DNA from: Crambe crambe
Taxonomy: Eukaryota > Porifera > Demospongiae > Poecilosclerida > Crambeidae
NCBI GenBank assembly: GCA_963924555.1
Contig: OZ004587.1
Span: forward strand, 4,774,001 to 4,838,000
Direction of reading: 5' to 3'
Length of the DNA stretch: 64,000 nucleotides
Shown: piece after piece, positions 46,400 through 59,468 of the stretch
Layout: each line of letters opens with the position of its first letter
How positions within the stretch are numbered: position 1 is the first letter of the stretch
Position numbers and translations under genes: made by a program
Notes under the pieces: model-generated
Databases searched by the model: none
Told to the model about the DNA's origin: nothing
What the model saw: the letters and a program-made list of their open reading frames with translations, nothing else

Positions 46400-47600
46400 G
46401 AGGAGGGGATAAAGAAGAAAGGTATGGGGAGGGACCAAAAAAGAGAAGACAGGAAAAGGAGAGAGAGAGAGAGAGAGAGAGATGAATGCAAATATGGAGA
46501 GAAAGAGAGATAAAGGGACAAAGATAATTGCCATTCAAATATCCCACTATTAATATGATGGGATAATTCAATGCAATGAACTCCACCGTTGTATCTGTGG
46601 CTCTGGCTCCATGGAGGGGGTAGCTAGGACAAGGACGAGGGAGGTGGGGGCATGGTAATTTTGTTGCTAAACCAGAATGGGATAATCTCTGGAAAGACTG
46701 ATGTGGAGACAGAAGTTTGTGATGTCTGAGGCATTATGGGAAACAATTGCTGGAGACACTGCTGGGAAGAAGGTTCAGAGGTCAATGTGTGATGGTCAGA
46801 GGGCAAAGGGACAGAGGTATAGGAGATGATGGGGATCAATCAAGTGTTGGTGATGGGTGCATTGGGAGAGGGCAAGCATGAAAGTGGGTGTTCTCATCAT
46901 CTTGATGGATGGGTAGGTGGAGTTTTTATCGAGTTCACTAATTCTAATAAATCTGCTCCACTGCACTCTGCCACTCCTTTCTCTCCTCCTGTGTCCCACG
47001 TGCCACAGAACTAGCAGAGAAGGAAGGAGAAGAAGAAGAAGAAAGTTAGATGGATATCTTTCCATGATGACCTACAACCTTCTATGGCAACACATTACCC
47101 TAATATGGGAACACATCCTGATACATGAAAGCACATAGCAACCCATCAACATAGAGTCAAACTAGTGATACAATGTATGTGGAGATGTGAAAACACACGA
47201 CCATACCCTAATACATATGAGACAATAATTTTTTTACGCTATGAGATTCTTCACCCCCTAATGTGTGAACATTATGTAGTGGTGGACAATGGGACTATGG
47301 GCTCCAGTTGGCCAACCATCCTTCACTATAAGAACACTTCCACAAACTACCATCAAAAAAGCTATCCTGCTATTAAGGGGCATGAAGCTAAAGTAGGTAC
47401 CTGACATCCTTCATAGTAGACATGGATCCAATGATCACACTTCCCACACTGCACCATCTGAAGAAACACAATACGTAACAAGTATCACTACGTCGATACA
47501 TTGACCAAACAGAGCTAGGAATATATAGATCTCCACAAAATTGGGTCAGACATCCTGTATCCCACAATACTTAAACACTACTGAGATATGTTCTTGGAAT
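46400..47600. other. purine-rich/low-complexity region, no gene
   Basis: Contains a GA tract (46464-46481) and G/A-rich stretches that parallel 36650-37130 in F3. Open frames on both strands are composition-driven. A block around 47275-47330 matches 37121-37170 and 57981-58030. Confidence 0.4.
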
Positions 47601-47639
47601 GGGGATGATCAGTCATCATGTATATAGCTAGTAGTAAAT

Positions 47640-48945
47640 GAATTCATCTGTTCTTCCTATGTAGCTAAGTGAGTCCTCAGTTAATCCACAAACTTAGAGA
47701 AGGTCCACTCTCTCTTCTTCATTGGTTTTGGAAATCAGGATAGTTGCTCATCCGCATGTTACAAAAAGAATAAGTGGCTGAAGATTCTGAAGGGTCATTA
47801 TTCACTAGTGTGGAACTCGCTTGGCTCACCTCAATCACTGAAGAATGTCTGTGTGGCCAGAATACATTAGATGTCCTGTCAATGTCCAGTCGAAGAGAAA
47901 GTGTCAGGGACACTCCAGAATTCTTATCAGAGGCTCTGGATTAGGACTCAGCTACCGTGGCATTATTTAAGCACTGCAGTTAAGTAGGACATTGCTCACT
48001 TTTTTACTGGTCTTGAGATAAATACTGTGTGCTTGCTGCTGCCAATGTTGTCCTCCAGGTAGTTAAGTGACCATCTTAATGAGGGGGGAAACCAGATCTG
48101 TCCCTGTCAGGATCATTGGTTGCTAGGATAGTACCCACCAATGAGAGTAGCATTAACTGTAGGGGCGGAAAAAGTTAATGCAATATCAGATACTATAATT
48201 AACCATAACTCATTATAGCTAATAATGTAGCTATTAGGAATAAGCTTTTGTCCCAGCAGAACTAGCCTTGTTAGCAAGATTTGTAATGTCTCATTTCATT
48301 TAGTGATCAGACTTACCTACGCTATGTAGTGCACAAAGCTCTAAGCCAGGTCCATAATATACACAATAATTTAACACATGCAACTTATAGTAGCTAACCA
48401 AGTATTATATACTGCAGTATTTGAATTTGAGTTGGACTACAGCGCATGTACAATGCCAGTATTAGCTACTGCCCAAGTTGCATGAAACTGACAGACCCCC
48501 TTCTTCCATCAGGTTGGCAAAGGAATGTGCATGAACGTACAGCTTATTTCAGAGTCTGATGATCTTTACCTCATGGATGTACATGTGTCACAAGATGTGG
48601 AATGGAATCAGTTATAGTCACACCCACTAGCAACATTAGCAACATCAGCCACAATTATTATTCCACAAAATTAAATCCATCAGGGTTTAGACATATTTAT
48701 TGGTTAATGAGTTTGATGCAGCTTCAGTAGCTATTGGTTGAAGGATGGTAGATTGTAGTTGTAGTAACTAATCAAGTCAGTAAAGTGTGAGAACTTACCT
48801 GTAATGTAAGTACAATAGTGATCTAGCTATCTACTTGGTACTCAACTATTAATTTTTTGAGAGAGTCTATAGCAGTGAAAATACTGAACTCTGTGGTTGA
48901 AAGGGGTACTGCAGCACTTCATTGAAGCTGCATGAGAATTGCTCA
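47640..48945 (-). pseudogene. FIH-like hydroxylase, copy F5 (fragments)
   Basis: A partial exon 4 at about 47640-47755 (degraded FSKFVD and YYQD-type sequence), a partial exon 3 at about 48000-48130 (PSLR/ NYLEDNIGS region), and a first-exon-like piece near 48885-48945 (SMKCCSTPFNHRVQ). The JmjC core is absent. Confidence 0.6.
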
Positions 48946-49048
48946 GTGATGGTTTAGGTACAAAAAGAGAGTGATTATGAGGAAGTGGAATTTTATACTT
49001 CCTCAAACTCAGTTTCCTGCTGTGTTTGCAGTGCAGTACTTCCTGTTT

Positions 49049-49085
49049 GACCCCCCCCCCCCAACACGCACACACACACACACAC
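49049..49085. repeat. poly-C followed by (CA)n
   Basis: A C11 run and a short CA repeat in the junction region between FIH copy F5 and the NLR D 3' flank. Confidence 0.8.
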
Positions 49086-49732
49086 TGTAAATTTAAATTT
49101 AAACACATTAGGAAATCTTACTCATCCACAAGTATTATTCTGAGTTACGGGCATCCCTAGTATCAGTGCCCATTCTTTTGTCGTTTATAGAGAGGTTGTC
49201 CTCTTTTAACCAGTGGGTCACAAGGACCATATTGAATTTCCACTTGTATAGGGAAATATAGTATAAAGTATACATGTAGTTGTGTAAGTCATGATATGCT
49301 ATCTTGACAGTATCAGATTAGAAGCAATGCTTTAATGACCCCATAATTAGGACTTGACATGATGCAACACCAACATCATTACATGCAGTGATATGGAAGG
49401 ACAAGGGAAAGTATGATGAGCTGATTATTGCACACCATGTTACCACAAATCTATACCGTCATTAAACACAAGGTTGCTTGGTCTACTCCTACAGAAAGAT
49501 GAGGACTATGCAACCATACAACATAAACATCACAAGTTTCTACCAGCAATAGTCAACACTCAACATCTAAAACTGAGATCACATCAAAGTCCTAAAACCA
49601 AGCAGTATGATCACATCACTGTCTCTACATGTCTCATCAAGTATCAATTGTAGAAATCAAAAGTTTCCCTCATGCACTCATGGACCACCACTACATGCAC
49701 ACATGCATACACATAATCACACAGTCCTCACC

Positions 49733-52205
49733 TTAATACAGCCACACCACTCTAGGGTCTGCTGGTCGCTCATATCTCAATGGTAACCAAAGTTCTGTTA
49801 AACTTGTGTTCTGCTGTAGACTTGATAGGATTACATCAACTCCTTCTTCAAATGAATCATCTAAACATAGACTTAGTATCTTTAGTGAAATGTTTTTCTC
49901 TAGCATCTCACTCATCGCCTTAGCTCCTTCCACTCCAATATTATTGCCTTGTATCCCTAAATGTAACAAGGTGGAGTTTTCCGATAGTGCTGCAACGATG
50001 TGAATGCATCCTTGTGATGTTATTTCACAGTGATGTATACTTAAGTATTCTAACACTGCATTGGTTTTAATCGCATCACCAATGGAAGCTGCTCCAATAT
50101 CGCCTATAGGGTTACTCCCTAGCAAAAGCACTGTGAGTGATTTGCTGATGGCAAGACCTGCTGACAACTGCACAGCTCCCTCACTCGTAATTTCACAACT
50201 TTTTATACAAAGTCTTTCTAACACTGCATTAGTTTTAATCACATCACCAATGGAAGCTGGTCCAATATCTCCTATTGGGTTCTCCTTTAGTATGGTGAGT
50301 GACTTATTGACGGCAAGACCTGCTGACAACTGCACAGCTCCCTCACTGGAAATATCACAGTCACTTATACGCAGGTAATTTAAAAAAGCATTAGTTTTAA
50401 TTGCATCACCAATGGAAGCTGTTCCAATATCTCCTATTGGGTTCTCCTAATGTGGTGAGTGATTTATTGACGGCAAGACCTGCTGACGACTGCACAGCTC
50501 CCTCACTGATAATTTCACAGTCACATATATCAAGGACTTCTAACACTGCATTGGATTTAATTGCATCACCAATGGAAGCTGCTCCAATATCTCCTATTGG
50601 GTTCTCCCTTAGTTGTAATTCGGTGAGTGATTTATTGATGGCAAGAACTGCTGACAACTGCACAGCTCCCTCACTGGTGATACCACAAGAATTTAATATT
50701 AAAGTCCTTAAGCTCGTCAGTGCACATGTGAGGAGTTCAGACAAAAGAGTTGAGGAAATTACATTAAGTTTATTATTTGAAAAATCCAATTCAATAAACT
50801 GCTGGAGTATAGGATGAGGGATGTTTACAAAATGTTCAATGCTATGAATGTAACAGCACCTAAAGTCAGCACTTGTTACTTCTCCTTTCCAAGTTACTGC
50901 TCTCATCTTCATCAACCCTTTGGAAAATATTTCTATTCCCTCATTTCCCATATACCGGTATCTAAAATCCAATTTCCACTTGCTTTGAGAATATGCTATA
51001 GAATGGCCCAACACGAAGTAATCAAGAGGATTCCATTCATGAGATGATCTCACTTCTATTGACTCATGAGATGCCAGCAGATTAGAAACTGCCTCAGTAT
51101 CACCAGCTGCATACATCCAGTGATAGGCAGCTGCACTTTCCTCATCTGAAATATGCTCTCGAATCATTTCTGAAGTGAAGGTATTAAACTTAGAGAGACC
51201 AAAATAGAATTTCATCACCACGCTCAGGTGACCTACTTCGACATGTTCTCTGATTAGCTGCTGTTGTGTGTGGAGAGGCAACTGTGTGATGTGGTAGGCA
51301 GCTAGAAACTCTTGAAGAGTCAGATGGATGAAGTGGTAGGAGACGATAGAGCTCTTTCACTGATTCCATCAATCCTAGAGTCACTCCACCAATATCAGCA
51401 CTGCTGAATGTCAGCTGTTGCTTCATGATTCCTTCCCAAGCCAGTTTGCTTAGGGCCAGCAGTTGTCGATGCACATCTGGAGGGAGATCCTCAAGAGATC
51501 CAATCTTCCAGGACTGTTTGCCGTGTGCCTTATGACCTGAAAAGTGCTGCATCAGCAGTTTACATGTATACGCTGTGTAGAGTCGGGTAACGTTGGGGGG
51601 TTTGACTCCATGTCTCGGCTCCACTTGAATACATCTGTCACTATGTTGGCAGTCACAGGAGTGTGGATGGCTGCCTTCATAGCTGGATAATAGTTCACAT
51701 AGTCCAAAAATTTGCTACGGATGTCGGGATGAACTCTCTCTTCCCTCAATACTTGACCTAACTCTAAAGTAGGAGTTGTGACAAGTTCGATATGTTGGTC
51801 TACTCGGATTGAAGTGCTCTTGACAATTGGCTTTGTGGCCCATGGTCGGCTGGCTATGATTATGGTAGCTTTGGGTAGCTTGCGACCATGTGCTAAATCA
51901 AGAAATATTGAAGACTCTTCCCTCATTCTTTGTTCCAGTTCGTCCCAGGCTTCCAGCCACAGGACCACACCCTCTCCTTGGCTGTTTTCCACTTCCTGTG
52001 CTATGGCCCCCTGGAGCTGAGGGTGGTGGAAGAGGTCAGAGATACTTTTGGCTGACCTCACTCTGTTATCTCATAGGGGAAGGAGGACCAGTAGATTGTG
52101 GTCATTCAGACGTTGGCCCTGAGACCACTTGAAACAGAATTGTTCACTGAATGTGGTCTTGCCCACACCTGGAGCTCCTTCAATAAGAACTAGTCGTGGT
52201 TTCCA
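49733..52205 (-). pseudogene. NLR D: truncated, frameshifted NACHT-LRR
   Basis: A fifth NACHT-LRR copy with only the P-loop onward. At 52205 the sequence switches, within the codons just before the P-loop, to TAR-gene 3' DNA, so all N-terminal exons are gone. Lesions against A-C: CGA to TGA in LPLRDNR (near 52068), a 4-nt deletion near 51593, a 17-nt deletion near 51343 (loss of the AELSYRG stretch), and a deletion in LRR unit 2 near 50445. Four LRR units remain (50030-50687). The 3' end reads RVVWLY and stop. It may serve as a donor for gene conversion but cannot encode an NLR. Confidence 0.9.
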
Positions 52206-52313
52206 AATAAGTCAGTAGATAGCTATGTATTTATGACCAGACGGCCAATTAAGGTCATAGGTGAAGCTTTGTGGTAGCTATTCAAGCTTAGCTAGCTAAC
52301 TCTTTGGACTTAC

Positions 52314-54806
52314 TGAGAGTAGCCTCAAGACTGGAGAGTACTCTCAACTCAATGTCTGCTGATTGTGCTATGACAATGGACGAAGCCACATCCGACATGC
52401 TATCTGCAAGGATTGGATCACGGACCAAGCCACATCCGACATGCTATCTGCAAGGATTGGATCATGGACCAAACCCCATCCAAATCTAGTACCAGCCAGT
52501 CCATCATTTTTTGAACTGATAATACAGTATGTGATTGATACACTCTAGCTAAACCTCTGAATATAATATACAGTAGCTACATCAATTAACATGTAAAAGT
52601 AGTGATTCCGGAAGCTAGACCTGCCCACATATAACTAGCTCTATCTCAAAGATCAATCAACACATGAACGCTTAACTCATATCCAGCAGCAGCTTAATAA
52701 ATGTACTAACTACTCAAACACCAAATGAACCAGTGTGTTATGTTCACAGTTAGCGCCGTTGATTTTTAGTTCTATGGAGATTTATATGAGGAAAACGGTA
52801 AATCTGTATAACATCTATGTACTTCACCTGTTCCTATGTTAACCCACACCAGCAGGTAGGCCTTGTTATAAGCTAGCTAGTGATATCTAAACATCAAGCG
52901 CTTCTATAACCGTCAGGCTGCGCTGGCCGGCCAAAGTTTCAGGAAATGTATGGCTTCCGAAATCGCTAGTAAAAGATGATCAAATGCTATAGATACATGA
53001 GAGAGGAACTTCCCATGGACCCACAGTATCCTTTGTTCAGATATTTAGCTACACTGCATAGCTAGCAAGCTATTTCTCACCTTGAGAATATCATGATGGA
53101 TTTGTTCATTACTTGATCAATGTTGGTGAACATGGGCCAGTAATACACCATGTCTGTTATGACATGGTCTGGATCCTTCACTAGTGGTTTCTTCTTTGAG
53201 CCATCCGGGTTGTTGGGGTAACTGCAACCATGCATGGAATTCATGGAATGAATATTATCAGGGGTTTACCCTTCAGCTATTTTTAAGAAGGAAAGAATAT
53301 AGCTAGCTTGCTATAGCTACCTTGTCAATTTGCACCTCAATTGTTTTATACATAAAAACCTGTAGCTACCAATAATTATAGAGAACTAACTTTACAATCT
53401 CAATGGTCCAAGGAGAGTTAGGATCAGCACTGAGATTCCACCTTGCAGTGGAGATGCGAGCAATGATGTCAGGGTAAGAAGCATAGTAAGGGACTTGTGC
53501 TAACACATCTACTCTGTCAGGACAATTCACACTGCAACTCTTCAAGATTTTCTCAGTCAATGCTACTACAGTAATATATATTACCATGGTAGCACCCATG
53601 CCTGTTACTATGTGGTAGCCTTCTGTCACAGCATTCTCAGTCTTTAAAGAAGTAAAAACAACAGATAATATGATTAGCATTGAAACAAGTAGCTACCGAA
53701 AAAAACGTAGTAATAAAGAAAAAAAGCGGCATAATCTAGTCTGAAACTGCAGCTTCATATGTAGCTATACTTTCAATTACTGGCAATTTTAAAGCCATGG
53801 AGCACACTAGATAGTACATGTAAGCTTACTATAGAGTGTAGTCTTTGAATGGAAGAAACTAGAGGAGGTAAAGCTGCATTAGAGATGGCAGAATGAGATG
53901 GAAACTGGTAGGCTGGTCTGTAAAATAAGATATAAATAGTAAACTATTGACTAGCTGACTAGCTACGATAATTATAAGATCGATTTTTTGGTGGATAACT
54001 AAAATAAGACAGTGGGAGATGTCACAGCATTCACTCTCTCATCTACTCCTCCCTCCCCTTGAGTGTCAGACCTGTAATGGCCAAGGATTGAAGTACAGGG
54101 GTCTGCACCAATGCTTGAATTCTGCCAGTACTCAGCGAAAACTATAGGATTGCCACCATATGCTGAGAAATTACAGCTCAGTGTGTCCTCCTTGGTCTTA
54201 CAAAGAGGTCCTGAGTAACACTGGTAGCAGGGACGACCTTCATATCCTGTGCAGCTGTGAAAAAAATAGTTTTGTTAATGCAGTTGAAGCTTTGAATATG
54301 GCTGAAGGATTAGCCACTGTTTTTTGCAGAAAGTTTGTCCTTTTTTCAGGGGTTAAAAATGTACAGTAATGCTATATGGTAAAAGAACCAAAAAGAGCAT
54401 CCTTAGTTGGGAGGTTGTCCTTTTCTTGGAGGGCAAACTTTCCACTATATACGTAGCTTCGAATCCAGCCTCTTTTTTCCTTTCCACTAGCTAGCTGAGT
54501 TTCCACTCAGTAGCTACATGATAGCTGCAGTCTTGTGGGATGACAAAGTAAAAACTTCCAGCAGTGGAGTGGCATGCAGATTCCCGTTCACCTCATTAAT
54601 ATATATTTATAGCTGCTACTTAACAACTTCTAGACTAGCTGAAAGGTTAATACGCAGCTAGACCTGTTGAGCACTGGGTCCCATACGCCTCCAGGTTGAC
54701 AGGGATCAGGAGACGGGTACTTTTCACATATCTGCACGCATGTCCCATCGTGGACCACCTCCAAAGCAAGCAACAGCGTTAGTATTCTTAATCTTATGAA
54801 CATCAT
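52314..54806 (-). pseudogene. TAR/alliinase-like aminotransferase, copy U3
   Basis: The best-preserved 5' half of this gene. Exon 1 is 54664-54806 with signal peptide MMFIRLRILTLLLALEVV and Cys-rich CEKYPSPDPCQPGG. Exon 2, 54072-54254, has YQCYSGPLCKTK, an EGF_alliinase-type motif, then GGNPIVFAEYWQ. Exons 3-5 are 53830-53917, 53391-53641 and 53081-53221. Exon 6, 52314-52515, carries the PLP lysine region. Phases match throughout (2,2,0,2,2). Exon 6 contains a 44-nt tandem duplication (gccacatccgacatgctatc repeated) that shifts the frame, and the C-terminal exon is replaced by NLR D. A secreted or ER enzyme is implied by the signal peptide. Confidence 0.82.
52560..52970. other. insertion in U3 intron 5
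   Basis: About 370 bp between aacatgtaaaag (52600) and taaaagatgatcaaatgc (52970) are absent from U1 and U2. The inserted block contains gccggccaaagtttcagg-type sequence. No open frame or clear inverted ends. Confidence 0.5.
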
Positions 54807-55703
54807 TGGTTCTCCAATTCCAGCTCTAGCCCCTCCCCATTATTTAATGCGCATGCGCCTTGGATCTCGTGCACCATTGGTATGTGGTCTGCATGTACTG
54901 TTAGAAAAAAAAGCAACAACAAAAAACAAAAACAAACGATAATAATAAAAATAAAAGAAAGCCAACAAGAACAAAAACTATGAATGGCATTATAAAGTGC
55001 ATTATATGATCCAGTGATTATGCACTATGAAAAGTCTTATAATATGAATGTCCACAATCACTTCATATAGCAGTAATAAGTTATTAGTATAAAAAATGAG
55101 AAAAGAAAGTCTAGAAGTTTTATAATTACTTAGTAACGACCATCCACCATCATTCGCATGAGTGGACCAACCTGTAGAAACACCAATAACAGGCAGTGTT
55201 GAAAATCAATTTAAACATCAGACTCCATTTATATCCCCATCCACAGAACTGTGATAGACTAGCTCTAGAAATGTAGTTATATCCCCCTGCCTGCAGAACG
55301 TTCTACCACATTGCCCACCACCAACCACATGTACACAGAGGTAATACTTGCATAACTGGATCCCCCACCACACACACACCTACCTCTGCTGGGTCTTGTA
55401 AGGCTTCGTTGAGCATCTTTTCTATGTTTCATGTGATTGCTGTCTTTTGCTGAGAGTTGAGTGGATACGTGATTTTATTGGGCACTGGCCCACTCTGCAA
55501 GGAAACAAGCACACACCTATTAAACCACTTGGCGGGTTTAGATACATGTAAACTTACCCTATACCAGAATGTTATTGACATGGTAACACCACCTCTTGGT
55601 AATGACTCTATATAATGCCACCTAATGAAACATCAAGAGTAATCTAAGATTGCATACATCCATGCAGATGATGTGTTGAATACAAAGAGGTGATGACCCC
55701 TTA

Positions 55704-56108
<405 letters not shown>

Positions 56109-57174
56109 TCAACCAAACTCACATACTTGACAGAAATAATTATGCTGCTCGTCATAGTGACATGGTGTAATGTTTCCAGGCTGACCAATCAGAAGCAAGT
56201 TTGTAGTCAGCTGACCCCAGTTGTACCGTTTTTTCCTCTCTCGTTCAGCCACTTCCAGTTGAAATGTACAAAATCATGTTTTATACTTGTCCCGACAGCA
56301 TCTGTTAAAGTATCCTGATAGTAAATGAATTCATCTGTTCTCCCTATGTGGGTCTTCAGTTTATCCACAAACTTGGAGAAGGTCCACTCTCTCTTCTTCA
56401 TTGGTTCACGGAAGTCAGGGTAGTTGCTCATCTGCATATTATGAAGAAAATGGCATTAAATAAATATAGTTTTAACAAGGATCAGGACACCGCTCACTTT
56501 TTTATCATCAAAGTAGAGGAAGTGTCTGGTCTTGGAGATAAATACTGTGCTGCCAATGTCGTCCTCCAGGTAGTTAAGTGACCATCTTAATGAGGGGGAA
56601 ACCAGATCTGTCCCTGTCAGGATCACTGGTTGCTGAGGAGTCAAGGGAACAAATTATAAGTCTAATACAAATTTCGAGTCTGGTGATCCTTACCTCATGT
56701 GTCATCAGATGGTCAGCAGTGGGATCCTCCCAGTGCAGACGTGGGATGGGTTCCAGGGGAAGGGATAGTGTCGTAGGCCTGTTCTCTCATCCACCACCAC
56801 TTCTGTAACATAGAGGAAGGAAGGAGGGGATATAGGGGGAGAGACAAAGAAAAGAGAGTGAGTGAGTGTGTGTGAGATGATTCCATGTGAAGATTTACTG
56901 CAAATTCATGAATGAGGACATCATACCGAGTTAATCACCAATCCAATGTTAACAGTATCCTGATTAGAGGGTTATCCTCATCTACAGATCTAGCTATAGA
57001 TATCAGTGTCTTTCATCTACACATACACTTGTTATTCAGTACTCTATATGCATATCAAGTGCCCTAATTAAAGGGTCATCCTCATTGCATAGGATCATCA
57101 GCATCTTGATTAGATGGTAAGACCATAGGCCTATCAGTGTCCAGATTAGAGGGCATCCTCACAGGCCTACTTAC

Positions 57175-57353
57175 ATGAGCTAGAGACTTGGGAGGGCTAG
57201 TAATAGGAAAAAGTATAGTGTGAACACCTATTGGAGTGATCGAGGCAGCTGCTCTACCACCAGGTGGTGGTTCAGTCCAAACTGCATGGTGGTACACGTA
57301 CATCTCTGTTGAAAAGACACATAGGGGTGGTCCAGTTTCACCAGGCTCTGAAT
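57175..57353 (-). other. unrecognised exon-like segment (F6)
   Basis: Bounded by TTTGTAG and CAT|GTAAGT and open for 59 codons (AVWTEPPPGGRAAASITPIG). It is nearly identical to 36299-36483. It starts in phase 1 but ends in phase 0, so it does not fit between the first exon and FIH exon 2 (both phase 1). Confidence 0.4.
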
Positions 57354-59220
57354 CTACAAAATGACAATGGCCATATCATGATAATTATATGGCAGTTAAA
57401 AAGTCCAGATAGAATATCCTAAACAGTGAAGGAGCAAAATAGCATCAGGCCTAGAGCTATACAATCCAAAGAAAATTTTTATCAGACATCTGACGTTTTG
57501 ACCTGGCAAATGCCCTATTATAATCCTCACCGTTAATCAGAGAGATGAGGGAGTAGCTAGGAGACGTATATGTACATAGAGGAAGGTGGGGAGGAGGAGG
57601 AGAAGGAATGAGGGAGTGGGAAAGAGAGAAGTGGGGAGGGAGAGATGAGGGAGTAGGAGACGTACATGGAGGAATAAAGGGAAAAGATGGAAGGGTACAG
57701 CCTCCTCATTGCTCTCTGGCTCCTTGGAGGGGTTAGGACAAGGAAGAGGGTGGTGGGGGCATGGTGAATTTGTTTCTGAATCAGAATTGGATAAGACTTT
57801 GATGTGGAGACAGAGGAATTTGAAGTTTTTGATGGCTGAAGCATAATATTGAGTGACTGTGATGATGGAGACAGTAGCTAGAAGGTTCAGAGGCGAGTAT
57901 GGGGTGACATGACCACCCTTCACCCTAAAATGGCTTTTTACCATATGAAATTTTTCACCCCCTAATGTGTGAACATATTATGTAGTGGTGGACAATGGGA
58001 CTATGGGAGGCTCCAGTTGGCCAACAATCCTTCACAATAAGACAATAAGGTTGTGCAACAACAGAACATAAAGGATAGTGTGGGACTCGCTTGGCTCACC
58101 TCAATCAGGATGAAATGACTGCTCATAATATGACCAGAATGCTTATTATAATATTTGCTGCTGTCAATATTGTCTTCTGGGTAGTGAGGGGGGAACCAGA
58201 TCTGTCCCTGTCAGGATCACTGGTTAATTGCTAGGATAGTACCCACCAATGAAAGAAAAGAAGAGTATAGCATTAGAAAGGTATGACTGGTATTGCCCAG
58301 TCTTTGCATGAACATGCAAACCCCACTCCTCCACAGATTGTAAGTAGAATAGCTAGTGATCTATAGCTACTTGGTTCTGAACTATTTTGAGAGTGAGAAT
58401 ACTGACCTATTTGAACTCTGTGTTTGAGAGGGACACTGCAGCACTTCATTGAATCCATACTAACAAGTTTAAAGAAGAGAGAGAGAGATGATGCGGAAGT
58501 GGAATTTTATACTTCTGCTGTGCTGCAGTGCAACACTTCCTGCTTGACTAAGTGCGGAAGGCGTGGGAGTGCAACAGCCACACCTCCCAAGATTAACATC
58601 CTGCAGGGACTACTCTAGGATCATAAGTCTAAGGTTTAAGTATAAAAATAAAACCTTTTTGTGTAAAAAATACAAAGTGAAAGATACAAAGTGAGTGATA
58701 TTTTTAAATTCACAAAAAAAGTGAACAAAGTGTTCAAATACGTACAAAAATCAGGTAAAAAATTATTTATAAGGTGTATAGTGGTAAGCAAACTAGTAGT
58801 TACTTTCTTTTTGTTTTGTTGTTGTTTTTTGTTGTAATTTTTTCTTTCTTAATTCTTGTTTTCTTTTCTTTCTTCTTCTTTTAATGGTTGAAACTTATCA
58901 GACTTTCAGATCTGTAAAAATCAAGTCACCATGTAAATGTTGACCATACAGCTAATTGAACTAATAGAGGAAATCTCACTCATCCACAAGTATTATTCTA
59001 AGTTACGGGCATCCTGCAGTCAATCCAGTGGAATTTGTGAATAATTTGAGACCCAGCCTTTTGTCGTTTATACAGTAGAGAGGTTGTCCTCTTTTAAACA
59101 TTATCATTTTAGTATAGAGTATATACAAAGGTTGAGAGTTTTGCCCTCTTTCAGAGTGTCCTTATCAGAGGTTCCATTGCTTGGTCTTACAATTACAGCT
59201 TTCAATATAGTTACTGGTTG

Positions 59221-59468
59221 CATAGGCGTAGGAAGCAATTTCATTTTGGGGGGGCTAGATTTTGAACTTTGTAGTGGACTGCATGGCTTTTAGGCCATGG
59301 CGAGGGGGAGGGTGCGGGAGTCCCGCGTGGAGCGCGAAGCAAAATTTTAACTACTTCTTCAAGGCTATTTGCATCATCATAAAAATATATTTCCAAAGTA
59401 TTGTATAACTGGCTAGAAATATTGGGGGGGCTATAGCCCCCTCAGCCCCCCTGGTTCCTACGCCTATG
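59221..59468. mobile_element. 248-bp hAT-like MITE with empty sites
   Basis: Ends cataggcgtaggaag and ggttcctacgcctatg are inverted. It is flanked by ggttg on both sides (59216-59220, 59469-59473). The sites at 8861, 23690 and 38616 read ggttggtgattaac without the element. G-rich on one side, C-rich on the other (gggggggctag / ctcagccccc). It resembles the ends of the element at 33439. Confidence 0.85.

Noticed and set aside
57175..57353. Kelch-repeat identification for the AVWTEPPPGGRAAAS segment
   Set aside because: The resemblance is limited to a W...P..R pattern; glycine doublet and strand spacing are missing, so I leave it unnamed.
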